Assembly (NCBI RefSeq): GCF_901447495.1
Contig: NZ_CABDWS010000016.1
Span: forward strand, 1 to 49,254
Reading direction: 5' to 3'
Origin: Haloimpatiens lingqiaonensis
GTDB taxonomy: Bacteria > Bacillota > Clostridia > Clostridiales > Clostridiaceae
Length of the DNA stretch: 49,254 nt
How positions within the stretch are numbered: position 1 is the first letter of the stretch; each line of letters begins with the position of its first letter. The notes below the pieces were generated by a model that was not told the origin of the DNA, did no database searches, and saw only the letters and a program-made list of their open reading frames with translations. The translations under genes and the position numbers were made by a program. Positions 24,138 through 33,061 of the stretch are shown here, piece by piece.

Positions 24138-24469
24138 GTGCATATTTATCTTGTTGATTTTTAAGCATTGGTTGTAATTTGGTTGTCTTTTAAAAATATG
24201 CTTAAGAATTACTATTTTCTATAGAAGATTTGCAAAAACATATCTTGTCTATGTAAGTGCTATTTTGCATCTTATTAATATAGTATAAATAAATTAGATT
24301 CCTTCAATTTGTATTTAAAATATAATAATGATAATATAAATAAATGTAGTATAATATTAGTAGAATTTTGAATATAAATTCTGTCGCTTATTTTAATGGT
24401 AATTCACTTAGCAATTAGCATGGATGAAAACCTTTAAATTGCACCATAAGTTTACTGGAGGGGATAGAC
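24138..24469 (+). other. Non-coding leader before lplA
   Basis: This 332-nt AT-rich stretch has no gene. Several TATAAT-like boxes occur (for example near 24346-24356), but I could not pair any with a convincing -35. Confidence 0.4.
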
Positions 24470-25456
24470 TTGATATTTATAAATAGTAGCTTTACAGATC
24501 CATATATTAATCATTCTGTAGAGGAGTACATACTTAAGGAAAAGGATACAGATTGTTTTATACTGTGGAGAAATAGAAGATCTATACTCATAGGGAAAAA
24601 TCAAAATACACTAAGAGAAATAAATTTAGAGTATGTTAAAGAAAAAGATATAGATGTAGTTAGAAGGGTATCTGGTGGCGGCACAGTATTCTGTGATTTA
24701 GGTAACTTAAACTTTACATTTATAACTAAAAAGGATTCGGATTTTGCAGATTTTAAAGGATTTACTAAGCCTATAATAAATGCCTTGAAAAAACTTGGAG
24801 TAAATGCAGAGTTTACTGGAAGAAATGATTTAACCGTGGAAGGAAAAAAATTTTGTGGCAACGCACAATATTCATATAAAAATAAAGTTCTTCATCATGG
24901 GACTTTATTATTTGATGCGGATTTATCAGACTTAGTAAAAGCTTTAAAGAGCAATCCTATAAAATTTAAGGATAAGGCTATTAAGTCTGTATCAAATAGA
25001 GTTACTAATATAAGAAAGTATTTAAATAGGGATATGGAAGTAGAAGAATTTAAGGATTGTCTAATAAAATTAGTGATGGAAGAATTTAATTGCAAGGAGT
25101 TTTATGAACTAGACGAAGAAGAGTTAGAAAAAATAAATAAAATATCCCAAGAAAAATTTTCTACTTGGCAATGGACTTATGGAAATTCACCCAAGTTTGA
25201 ATTTTTTAATGAGGACAAGTTTAAATGCGGGGTAGTTCAAATTAATTTATCCATAAAGAATGGAAGTATAAATGACATAGAGATAAATGGAGACTTTTTT
25301 GGCAAAAAAGAAATTAGTGAATTAGAAAATATACTTATAGGGAAAAAATATCAGGAAGAAAACATAGCACAAATCATTAAAGCTATAAATATTTCAGAAT
25401 ACATATCTGATTTAACAATGGAACAGTTTATGGGGTTGATGTTTAACTATAAATAA
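24470..25456 (+). CDS. lplA: Lipoate-protein ligase A
   Basis: The 328-residue enzyme activates free lipoate with ATP and attaches it to lipoyl domains such as GcvH or 2-oxoacid dehydrogenase E2. The core motifs are DCFILWRNRRSILIGKNQN, RRVSGGGTVFCDLGNLNF, and GRNDLTVEGKKFCGNAQY with HHGTLLF. A C-terminal accessory domain (about 245-328) is present, as in the bacterial two-domain LplA. It starts at TTG 24470 behind GGAGGGGAT. lipA follows 95 nt later, giving the cell both scavenging and synthesis. The lipoylated target is not encoded here. Confidence 0.93.
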   Translation: MIFINSSFTDPYINHSVEEYILKEKDTDCFILWRNRRSILIGKNQNTLREINLEYVKEKDIDVVRRVSGGGTVFCDLGNLNFTFITKKDSDFADFKGFTKPIINALKKLGVNAEFTGRNDLTVEGKKFCGNAQYSYKNKVLHHGTLLFDADLSDLVKALKSNPIKFKDKAIKSVSNRVTNIRKYLNRDMEVEEFKDCLIKLVMEEFNCKEFYELDEEELEKINKISQEKFSTWQWTYGNSPKFEFFNEDKFKCGVVQINLSIKNGSINDIEINGDFFGKKEISELENILIGKKYQEENIAQIIKAINISEYISDLTMEQFMGLMFNYK

Positions 25457-25551
25457 ACATGTGTGATTTATAAATTATAAGTAGTTTAGAAATAGAAAAT
25501 ATAATGGGTGTGTAGTATATGCTGCATTTAATATTTTAAGGGGGAATAAAA

Positions 25552-26415
25552 ATGTACGTAAGAAAGCCAGAATGGTTAAAGGTAAAACTAGTTAGAAATC
25601 ACAATTCTGTAGAAGTAGAAAAGTTATTAAAGGATTTAGAATTAAATACTGTATGTGAAGAAGCTTTATGTCCTAATAGAGGAGAATGTTTTCATAAAGG
25701 GACAGCAACATTTATGATACTTGGCAGAAATTGTACTAGAAATTGTACCTTTTGCAATGTAACTAAAAGTAAACCAGAGCCTGTAAATGAAAAGGAACCA
25801 AAAAATTTAGCTAAAGCAGTAGAAAGACTTGGCTTAAAGCATGTAGTTGTTACATCTGTAACCAGAGATGATTTAGAAGATGGTGGAGCAGGACACTTTG
25901 CTAAGGTTATAAAGGAAGTTAAAAATTTAAATAGAAAGGTGACCATTGAGGTTTTAATACCTGATTTCCAAGGAGATGAAAAAGCTCTTAAATTAGTAGC
26001 AGATGAAAAACCGGATATAATAAATCATAATGTAGAAACAGTGCCTGATTTATATCCAGGGGTTAGACCAAGAGCAATATATAAAAGATCCCTTGAGGTT
26101 TTAGAAAATGTTAAGAAAATGGATAGCTCTATTTTGACTAAGTCTGGAATAATGTTAGGCTTAGGAGAAACGAAAGAGCAAGTGGTTAGTCTTATGAAAG
26201 ATCTTAGAAAAGTAGATTGTGACATATTCACCATGGGACAATATTTGCAGCCATCTAAAAAACACCATGATGTAGTAGAATATGTTCATCCAGATGTATT
26301 TGATGAATACAAGAAAATTGGAGAAAGTTTAGGGTTTAAATATGTGGCATCAGCTCCTTTGGTTAGAAGCTCTTATAATGCAGTAGAAGTATTCGAAAAA
26401 ATTAAGGGAAAATAA
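25552..26415 (+). CDS. lipA: Lipoyl synthase LipA
   Basis: The 287-residue radical SAM enzyme inserts two sulfurs into protein-bound octanoate. It has the auxiliary-cluster cysteines [12 protein letters not shown] (near residue 36), the SAM cluster motif CTRNCTFC (near 62) and the C-terminal RSSYNA whose Ser ligates the auxiliary cluster. AAGGGGGAATAAAA precedes the ATG. No LipB or LipM octanoyltransferase is beside it; LplA may supply the octanoylated substrate. Confidence 0.96.
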   Translation: MYVRKPEWLKVKLVRNHNSVEVEKLLKDLELNTVCEEALCPNRGECFHKGTATFMILGRNCTRNCTFCNVTKSKPEPVNEKEPKNLAKAVERLGLKHVVVTSVTRDDLEDGGAGHFAKVIKEVKNLNRKVTIEVLIPDFQGDEKALKLVADEKPDIINHNVETVPDLYPGVRPRAIYKRSLEVLENVKKMDSSILTKSGIMLGLGETKEQVVSLMKDLRKVDCDIFTMGQYLQPSKKHHDVVEYVHPDVFDEYKKIGESLGFKYVASAPLVRSSYNAVEVFEKIKGK

Positions 26416-26521
26416 ACTGTATATTTGTATAGTGGAATTATAGCCGTAATATATACATACCTTATATAAACTGATAAAATATATTAGAGATATTAGCTTA
26501 GTCTTTTTTAATTTAGAGGGA

Positions 26522-26551
26522 GGTGGACTGTTGCAAAAACAGAAATAAATC
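26522..26551 (+). other. Strong ribosome site before a five-codon frame
   Basis: GGAGGTGG precedes TTG CAA AAA CAG AAA TAA at 26531-26548. It could be a minimal leader peptide or the remaining 5' end of a deleted gene. Confidence 0.3.
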
Positions 26552-26611
26552 CTATAAAAATATGTTTTAATATATTGAATGGTTTTATAAAGTTTTGGCA
26601 GCGGAAATTCT

Positions 26612-27589
26612 ATGCAATTATATGATGTGGTGGTAATAGGAGGGGGACCTAGTGGCTTATCTGCAGCTATTACTGCTAAAAAGCAAGGAATAGATAAGGT
26701 TTGTATAATAGAAAGAGATAGTTCTTTAGGAGGTATACTAAACGAAAATATTCACAATGGATTCTTCTTAAAAGATTCTAAAGAATATGTTACTGGTCCT
26801 GAATATATACAAAGGTTTATTGATAAAATAAATGAATATAAAATAGAAACCAAGATAAATTCTACCGTATTAAGACTTACAGAACATAAAGAAATAACTT
26901 ATGTAAGTGAAAAAGAAGGTATAAAAAATATAAAAGCTAAAGCTGTAGTTTTAGCTACAGGATGTAGAGAACAATCTATAGGTGCTATAAATATACCTAG
27001 GAATAAGTGTGTAGGCATATATACTTGTGGAACAGCACATAAACTAGTGAATTTACATGGATATTTACCGGGAAAAGAAGTTATAGTTTATGGTTCAAGT
27101 AATTTAGCTTTATTAACTGCCAGAAGGCTTAAATTAGAAGGGGCAAATGTAAAAATGGTGGTAGAAAAAAATCCGCAGCCCATAGGAAAAAAAGAATTTT
27201 TTAGAGAATGTATAGAGGAGTTTAATATACCATTTAAGGAAAACTGCTATATAATAGATATAAAAGGAAAAGATAGAATAGAGGGTGTAACACTAGCTTC
27301 ACTGGACAAGGATAAAAAGGTATTAGAAGGTACTGAGCGCTATGTAGAATGTGATACACTGCTTTTATCTGTGCAGTTATTCCCTGAAACTGATATAGCT
27401 ATGAATGCTAAAATTTCTCTAAATAGTCCTTGGGGAGGTCCCGTGGTAGATGAAAATATGTGCACATCTGTAGATGGAATATTTGCCTGTGGGAACTTGC
27501 TTAAAATTAATTACAACACTGATTATGTAGTTTCTGAAGGTGATAAAGCAGGGAAGTCTGCAGCTGAGTATATAAATGTGTTAAAATAA
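26612..27589 (+). CDS. FAD-dependent pyridine-nucleotide oxidoreductase
   Basis: The 325-residue flavoprotein has two Rossmann motifs: VVVIGGGPSGLSAAI near residue 6 for FAD and VIVYGSSNLALLTARRL near residue 168 for NAD(P). AVVLATGCREQ and a C-terminal SVDGIFACGNLL are typical of the family. It lacks the CxxC of thioredoxin reductases, although CGTAH occurs at about 150. It resembles the NAD(FAD)-dehydrogenases found with GlpA/LhgO-type enzymes, but no such partner is adjacent. It follows lplA-lipA by about 200 nt, so a link with lipoyl chemistry is possible but unproven. The ribosome site (AGCGGAAA) is weak. Confidence 0.8.
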   Translation: MQLYDVVVIGGGPSGLSAAITAKKQGIDKVCIIERDSSLGGILNENIHNGFFLKDSKEYVTGPEYIQRFIDKINEYKIETKINSTVLRLTEHKEITYVSEKEGIKNIKAKAVVLATGCREQSIGAINIPRNKCVGIYTCGTAHKLVNLHGYLPGKEVIVYGSSNLALLTARRLKLEGANVKMVVEKNPQPIGKKEFFRECIEEFNIPFKENCYIIDIKGKDRIEGVTLASLDKDKKVLEGTERYVECDTLLLSVQLFPETDIAMNAKISLNSPWGGPVVDENMCTSVDGIFACGNLLKINYNTDYVVSEGDKAGKSAAEYINVLK

Positions 27590-27600
27590 TCCATTTAAAA

Positions 27601-27650
27601 TTTTAGTGCTGTACAAGATATTAAATGTACAGCACTAAAAAAGTTTTTTG
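27601..27650. terminator. Bidirectional terminator between convergent genes
   Basis: TTTTAGTGCTGTACA (27601-27615) pairs perfectly with TGTACAGCACTAAAA (27626-27640), with T-rich flanks on both strands. The right arm overlaps the last codons of the minus-strand gene. Confidence 0.85.
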
Positions 27651-28285
27651 AAACAATTATTGCAAATAAATGAGCTGCCCTTATTAATAGATACTCCTTC
27701 TTTGCTTTTTATAGGTTTGCCGCATATTTCACATAATTCACTATTAGAATCACCTGATTCTTTTTTTAAGTTATTTTGGCAAGAGATGATCTTGTTTTTT
27801 TTATTTGCTGGTGGTGTGTAAATTATAGGTTTTTCAGGCTTTTCTTTTTTCAATATAGAGTATTCCACATGATATTCACTTTCAGGAAAAAGTTCTAATT
27901 CAAATCTAGGATTATCTTTATCATAAAACTCCTCAATAATCAATCTTCTTATTTGAGCATCATTTATAATCAATCCGCTTTTTTCTATTCCATCAAAAAT
28001 ACTTTTAGTTATATTTGTGGTATCAGGATGCCTTTTTTTACTTTTATAATATACCTTTAATATAGCTATTAACGATTCATTAAGCACTGTATTAGGGTTT
28101 TGGCATCTAGCTTCATAAGCTATTTGTTCTTCATATAAAGCATATCTATCATGATATTTTCCAGAATCATAAGGTAGTATAGCTCGTCCTTGAGTATTAG
28201 AAAGTTTAAAATTAGATTTTGTTATAGGAGAGCCCTTAATTATAACTTTAGCGTAATTACAAATCATATACAAACTCCTTTTCAT
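27635..28285 (-). CDS. RusA-like nuclease with C-terminal zinc ribbon
   Basis: The N-terminal part (residues about 10-145) resembles RusA-type Holliday-junction resolvases. It has VIIKGSPITKSN, then KRHPDTTNITKSIFDGIEK and GLIINDAQIRRLIIEE. RusA normally has PD-x-D-N; here the second Asp is Thr (PDTTN), so the metal site is altered. A linker (about 150-180) leads to a zinc-ribbon-like end with CEICGKP and CNNCFKK. RusA genes usually belong to phages, but no phage genes surround this one, and the zinc tail suggests a domesticated chromosomal version. The start used (MKRSLYM) could also be the ATG seven codons in. The fold assignment is moderately sure; activity is unknown. Confidence 0.75.
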   Translation of the reverse strand: MKRSLYMICNYAKVIIKGSPITKSNFKLSNTQGRAILPYDSGKYHDRYALYEEQIAYEARCQNPNTVLNESLIAILKVYYKSKKRHPDTTNITKSIFDGIEKSGLIINDAQIRRLIIEEFYDKDNPRFELELFPESEYHVEYSILKKEKPEKPIIYTPPANKKNKIISCQNNLKKESGDSNSELCEICGKPIKSKEGVSINKGSSFICNNCFKKLF

Positions 28286-28609
28286 ATTATCAAAAGAATT
28301 ATATCATAATATTAATATAATACAAAATGGATAGGCTTTGAAAGTTTTTAAGGTTTTCCTTGATGATATATGAAGTTTTTTGTATTATAGAAGTTAAGGT
28401 ATAAAATTAGATGTAGTAATATTTTAGGCTATATGGAAATAGTGAAGAACTAAGAACTAATAGTGAAAAAGTAAGAGTTAATAGTGAAAAAGTAAGAACG
28501 ATTACCTACAAATTAATTATTAAAAACTCCTAGAGTTTTATCCTTACCTCTTACTTCTTACTTATTATACTTTGCATTAAATACTACACAGTAAAGGAAG
28601 GGATCTATT
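28286..28609. repeat. Divergent intergenic region with dispersed repeat
   Basis: The region contains repeated GTGAAAAAGTAAGA units (28462-28498), then the family core AAAACTCCTAGAGTTTTATC (28523-28542), then CTTACCTCTTACTTCTTACTT. No gene is seen. The tsaD ribosome site AAAGGAAGGG ends it. Confidence 0.65.
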
Positions 28610-29632
28610 ATGAATGAAGATATAAAAATATTAGCTATAGAAAGCAGTTGTGATGAAACTGCAGCGGCAGTAGTTGTAAATGGAAGAGAAGTGTTATCTA
28701 ATGTAATAGCTTCTCAAATAGATATACATACTAAATTTGGGGGAGTGGTTCCAGAAGTGGCGTCTAGAAAACACATAGAAGCCATAAGTGCAGTGGTTCA
28801 AGAGGCTTTAGATAAAGCCAATGTTACACTTGAGGATATAGATGCTATAGGCGTTACCTATGGCCCAGGATTAGTTGGGGCACTACTGGTTGGACTTCAA
28901 TATGCAAAAGGCCTTAGCTATGCCTTAAATAAGCCATTAATAGGTGTAAATCATATAGAAGGACATATAAGTGCTAACTTTATAGAGTATAAAGAACTAG
29001 AGCCACCATTTGTATGTCTCGTGGTATCTGGAGGACATACTTTCATAGTATATATGAAGGATTACGGTGAATTTGAAGTTCTGGGCGGAACTAGGGATGA
29101 CGCAGCAGGAGAAGCTTTCGATAAAGTAGCAAGAGCCATAGGGCTTGGCTATCCAGGTGGACCTAAAATAGATAGGGTTTCAAAAGAAGGAAATGCTGAT
29201 GCCATAAAATTCCCTAGAGCTAATTTCCACGACAACAGTTTAGATTTTTCCTTTAGTGGAGTTAAATCAGCAGTACTTAATTATTTAAACAATAAAGAGA
29301 TGAGGAATGAAGAAATAGTTAGAGAAGATGTGGCAGCATCCTTCCAAAAGGCAGTGGTAGATGTATTGGTAGACAATGCAATGGAAGCTTGCAAAAAGAG
29401 AAAGGTAGATAAAATAGCCATTGCAGGCGGAGTAGCTTCTAATTCATGTCTTAGAGAATCAATGATTAAAAGAGGTGAAAAAGAAGGAATAAGAGTGTTG
29501 TTTCCTTCAATGATTTTATGCACAGATAACGCAGCGATGATAGGAAGTGCTGCTTACTTTGAATATAAAAAAGGAAATATAGCTCCTTTGACTTTAAATG
29601 CTATTCCAAATTTAAAGCTAGGAGAGAGATAA
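28610..29632 (+). CDS. tsaD: tRNA threonylcarbamoyladenosine transferase TsaD
   Basis: TsaD transfers the threonylcarbamoyl group to A37 of tRNAs. The 340-residue product has [12 protein letters not shown] near residue 11, [18 protein letters not shown] (metal-binding histidines, about residues 117-121), VVSGGHT and CTDNAAMIG, all standard. Its partners tsaB and tsaE are in the minus-strand operon at 1657-2810. Confidence 0.97.
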   Translation: MNEDIKILAIESSCDETAAAVVVNGREVLSNVIASQIDIHTKFGGVVPEVASRKHIEAISAVVQEALDKANVTLEDIDAIGVTYGPGLVGALLVGLQYAKGLSYALNKPLIGVNHIEGHISANFIEYKELEPPFVCLVVSGGHTFIVYMKDYGEFEVLGGTRDDAAGEAFDKVARAIGLGYPGGPKIDRVSKEGNADAIKFPRANFHDNSLDFSFSGVKSAVLNYLNNKEMRNEEIVREDVAASFQKAVVDVLVDNAMEACKKRKVDKIAIAGGVASNSCLRESMIKRGEKEGIRVLFPSMILCTDNAAMIGSAAYFEYKKGNIAPLTLNAIPNLKLGER

Positions 29633-29657
29633 AAACTATAATAATGGGGGTGAAAAA

Positions 29658-30896
29658 TTGGGGACAAATATAAATAGAAGATTTAAATCCCTGCTAGGCA
29701 CTTATTCAGGGTTGCCAAAAGAAATATATGTTTTATTTATAGCTAGGGTTATAAATTGTATTGGAAATTTTGTTTATCCATTTATGACATTCTTTCTTAA
29801 GGATAGGTTAAATATGTCTCCTAAGGAAATAGGTACATTTATAACCATAACTGCAGTATGCGGTGGTATTGGATCCTTAATAGGTGGAAAGTTAGCAGAT
29901 CATGCAGGAAGAAAGAGAACAATAATTATATCTCAGGGATTAGCAGCTTTTTCATTAATTTTATGTGGAGTATTAAACAATCCTCATTTTATAATATGGT
30001 TGCTTATTTTATCAGGGGTATTTAATGGGGCAGCACAACCAGCTAATAGTGCAATGCTGGCGGATGTTACTAATAAGGAAAATAGGAAAGCAGCTTTTTC
30101 TCTTTTATATTTAGGTATAAATGTAGGTTTTGCCATAGGACCATTAATTGCAGGAATGTTATATAACAATCATATGAGAATTTTATTTATAGGTGATGGT
30201 ATAACTACATTAATCTCATTAATTTTAGTAATGGTATATGTTAAAGAGTCTATACCTGAAGAGAAGGAAATGGAAATAAGAATTGATGATGATGAAAAAA
30301 GTGAAGAAGGTTCTACCATTTTAGCATTAATTAAGAGACCAAATTTACTTATTTTCACTTTTATTTCTATTATATATTCATTTATTTACGCTCAAGCTGG
30401 CTATATAATACCACTTCAAGTAAATGATATATTTGGAACAATAGCTTCTAAAAAATTATATGGATATTTAATGACCGTAAATGCTCTTACAGTAATATTT
30501 TTTACTACAATTATAACGCATATTACAAAGAAGAATAAGGCAGTTTTAAATATCGCATTGGCAGGAGTTTTTTATGCTATAGGATTTGGAATGTTGTCTA
30601 TTATAAAAGCATATCCATTATTTATATTATCCACAGCAGTGTGGACAGTAGGGGAAATATTATGTTCAACTAATTCAGGAGTATACATAGCAAACCACAG
30701 TCCAATGTCACACAGAGGTAGATTTAATGCTCTTATACCTATAATCTCTGGAGCGGGATATGCTATAGCGCCATATGTAATGGGTGGGATTTTAGAGAAA
30801 AGTGGATTTACATTATCCTGGACTTTAGTTTTAGGACTAGCTATCTTATCCGGAATTTCCATGTACGGTCTTTATCTAAACGAAAAGAGAAAATAA
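29658..30896 (+). CDS. MFS-family transporter
   Basis: The 412-residue protein shows about 12 hydrophobic helices. The major-facilitator motif GGKLADHAGRKRT lies between helices 2 and 3, with an acidic central loop (EEKEMEIRIDDDEKSEE) near residue 205. It looks like a drug/proton antiporter of the DHA1 type; the substrate cannot be told. TTG at 29658 is the likely start, behind GGGGGTG, and it may be co-transcribed with tsaD (25-nt gap). Confidence 0.85.
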   Translation: MGTNINRRFKSLLGTYSGLPKEIYVLFIARVINCIGNFVYPFMTFFLKDRLNMSPKEIGTFITITAVCGGIGSLIGGKLADHAGRKRTIIISQGLAAFSLILCGVLNNPHFIIWLLILSGVFNGAAQPANSAMLADVTNKENRKAAFSLLYLGINVGFAIGPLIAGMLYNNHMRILFIGDGITTLISLILVMVYVKESIPEEKEMEIRIDDDEKSEEGSTILALIKRPNLLIFTFISIIYSFIYAQAGYIIPLQVNDIFGTIASKKLYGYLMTVNALTVIFFTTIITHITKKNKAVLNIALAGVFYAIGFGMLSIIKAYPLFILSTAVWTVGEILCSTNSGVYIANHSPMSHRGRFNALIPIISGAGYAIAPYVMGGILEKSGFTLSWTLVLGLAILSGISMYGLYLNEKRK

Positions 30897-30921
30897 GAAA
30901 ATTGTGAAGTAAGTGCCATAG

Positions 30922-31156
30922 GAAAAATCTGCTTTTAATTCCGTGATAAAATTGAAATTTGGGACTGTGAACAGTACGCTAAGAACTTCTAAATGTTTTG
31001 AAATTTAAATCCCCTAAAGCCTTCAAACTCGCTCGTACCTCACTCAAGCAATGAAGGCTTCTTAACGGGGATTTAAATTTCAAAACAAAGAAGTTCTAAA
31101 GCTAGTTCAATAGTCCCAAATTTCAATTTTATCACTCCATTAAAAGCAGATTTTTC
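30922..31156. repeat. Very long imperfect hairpin (about 235 nt)
   Basis: Successive arms pair as follows: 30922-30937 with 31141-31156 (16 bp), 30943-30966 with 31112-31135 (24 bp), 30982-30990 with 31089-31097 (9 bp), 30995-31014 with 31067-31086 (20 bp), and 31017-31025 with 31052-31060 (9 bp). All are perfect, around a 26-nt loop with ACTCGCTCGTACCTCACTC. It may be a MITE-like mobile element or a structured RNA. Confidence 0.85.
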
Positions 31157-31203
31157 AGGTCATGCATATATCGTCACGGGGAGAAAACAGCCTACTAAAG
31201 GAT

Positions 31204-31295
31204 AATTTTTCTTCATTGCATTACGAAAAATTTTAGAATGTAAAAAAGATAGCTAACATAATTTCACGTTGTGAAATTGTGTTAGCTATTTTTTG
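31204..31295. repeat. 29-nt palindromic repeat plus terminator hairpin, copy A
   Basis: 31204-31232 carries the CTTCATTGCATTACGAAAAA core. After TAGAATGTAAAAAAG a strong stem (arms TAGCTAACA/TGTTAGCTA) ends in a T run. The same composite occurs at 49163-49254. Confidence 0.8.
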
Positions 31296-31780
31296 GGACT
31301 TAACTTAAATCTTTTATTGGCGATAGCCAGGTTAAATATATAAATGAGAGATTTGCATAATTAATAAATTTAAAACATAGCCATAATATATAGTATTCCG
31401 TAAATTGGATCTATACAATATCTTAACAAGATTTTATTTTAAAATGAATTATCCAATTTTCTCAAATAATAAATATCAATTAATGTGAATTTTCTTCATT
31501 TTATTTAGGAAATCTTTAATTTATAAGAAAGAACTCATAATTTTTTTTAGGCGTAGCCGTTCGTTTAGTCACCAATTCATAATCCCCAATCCCTCGATTC
31601 TAAATGTATTAAAGGATAAAACTTCTTAGGGAATTTCAACATTATTTGATATTTCTATATTTTCGCTGGCTACCGCCAATAAAAGATTTTTTAAGCCCTT
31701 AAAAAGAAAAAGTATAACCACTTCATTTAATGAATCAATTATACCTTTTCCCACTATACCATTGCTTATATTTAATTAAA

Positions 31781-31809
31781 GATTTTCCGTAACGTAGTGG
31801 AGGAAAATC
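31781..31809. repeat. 29-nt palindromic repeat, copy B (inverted)
   Basis: The reverse complement of this segment matches 40636-40664 at 28 of 29 positions (core CCGTAACGTAGTGGAGG). Confidence 0.8.
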
Positions 31810-31929
31810 ATCCTTTCCTAGCACCTAGCACCCAGTACCTAGTACCTAATCTCTTATTTTTTATTTCTTACTTCTTACTTAATTGTCCATTGTCAATTGT
31901 CAATTATAAAATTGCGTCGCAATATATTT

Positions 31930-33015
31930 TTATTCAGAGAGTTTTTTGGATATGAAGTCATCTAAAAATGTTTTTAATACTGCTATAACAGGAACACTTA
32001 AAAACATTCCTATAACGCCAAAAGTTCCGCCACCTACAACTATGGCTAAAATTATCCAGAAAGGACTTAATCCAACCTTATCACCTAAAATTTTAGGTCC
32101 TAAATATAAACCATCAAATTGTTGAAGTGCAAATATAAATATAAGTACCCAAAGGGCCTTTATAGGATTATAAAATAAAGTTATTATAAAGGCTGGTATC
32201 ATTCCTATAAAAGGTCCAAAATAAGGTATCATATTAGTTACACCTACTATCAAACTTAAAAACAAGGCAAATGGAGCTTTCAAAATACTTAGACCTATAA
32301 AACAAAGTATACCTATTATAAAGGAGTCTATGGCTTTCCCAATTATGTATTTAAGAAAAATATTATCCACTTCTCTTGAAATATGTATGATTTTATCCAC
32401 AGTTTCTTCTTTTAATGTTGCATACAAAAATCTTTTAAAACCATATTTAAATTTTTCTTTATCCTTTAGTATATATACAGAAATTATAAAACCTAAAATG
32501 GCCTTAAAAAAGGATGATGTAATGGTAATAGCTTTGGTTAAAGCTATATTTAAGCCTTCTCCTATGGAAGTGGTGAATTTACCAGTAAGAGCGTTAATTT
32601 TTTCATCTATATTTATTCCGAGCTTGTCTAGAAAATCTAAAGTTAAATTAGAGTTGTCTATCCAATGTTTTGTCTTATCAATGTAATCAGGAATATTTTT
32701 AACTAAGTCACTTATACTGTGAGTTATTTTAGGGGATATTCTTGTTATTAGCAGTACTATGCTTCCCAGAACTAGGGTATAAACTATAAGTAAACTAATA
32801 GGTCTTTTTAGTTTAAATCTCTTTTCTAAATAATTGACAGCAGGACTTAAAATATAAGCGATACAAAATGCCCATATAAATGAACTAATTATAGATAAAA
32901 ATGTTTTTAGAGATTTTGCAAATAAATTAATATTATCAATGAATTTAAATAGTAAAAAAGATATAACCAGTATGGGGATTAAATTTAAATAGGGTATTTT
33001 TTTATTTTTAATCAA
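31930..33015 (-). CDS. AI-2E family (PerM-like) permease
   Basis: The 361-residue membrane protein has seven to eight helices, a large extracytoplasmic segment (about residues 60-150) and the family's C-terminal NMIPYFGPFIGMIPAFI and GLSPFWIILAIVVGGGTFGVIGMFLSVP motifs. Members export or exchange varied small solutes or ions; the substrate here is unknown. A GTG at 33024 lies almost on the GAGGAG site, so the TTG at 33015 with 7-nt spacing is the better start. It follows btuD by 47 nt and may be part of the B12-controlled transcript, which would be unusual. Confidence 0.85.
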   Translation of the reverse strand: MIKNKKIPYLNLIPILVISFLLFKFIDNINLFAKSLKTFLSIISSFIWAFCIAYILSPAVNYLEKRFKLKRPISLLIVYTLVLGSIVLLITRISPKITHSISDLVKNIPDYIDKTKHWIDNSNLTLDFLDKLGINIDEKINALTGKFTTSIGEGLNIALTKAITITSSFFKAILGFIISVYILKDKEKFKYGFKRFLYATLKEETVDKIIHISREVDNIFLKYIIGKAIDSFIIGILCFIGLSILKAPFALFLSLIVGVTNMIPYFGPFIGMIPAFIITLFYNPIKALWVLIFIFALQQFDGLYLGPKILGDKVGLSPFWIILAIVVGGGTFGVIGMFLSVPVIAVLKTFLDDFISKKLSE

Positions 33016-33061
33016 AATAGTCACTCCTCGTATAATAAGTGAAATTAATTTTATAGTCCTA

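Larger units (their letters stand above)
30897..31929. other. 1-kb non-coding region made of repeats and hairpins
   Basis: No gene is visible in either strand. From left to right it holds a hairpin of about 235 nt (30922-31156) and a 29-nt palindromic repeat followed by a terminator hairpin (31204-31295). AT-rich DNA with segments matching repeats elsewhere (31610-31640) follows, then an inverted copy of the 29-nt palindrome (31781-31809). It ends with CCTAGCACCTAGCACCCAGT and TTACTT repeats up to 31910. Confidence 0.75.

Noticed and set aside
27635-28285. Remnant prophage around the RusA-like gene
   Set aside because: Flanking genes are metabolic or housekeeping (flavoprotein, tsaD), and no integrase, terminase or structural gene is present.
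30945-31140. Long hairpin as an ordinary Rho-independent terminator for the MFS gene
   Set aside because: The stem is far longer than a terminator, has several internal loops and is not followed by a T tract. A separate terminator-like stem lies further on at 31242-31295.
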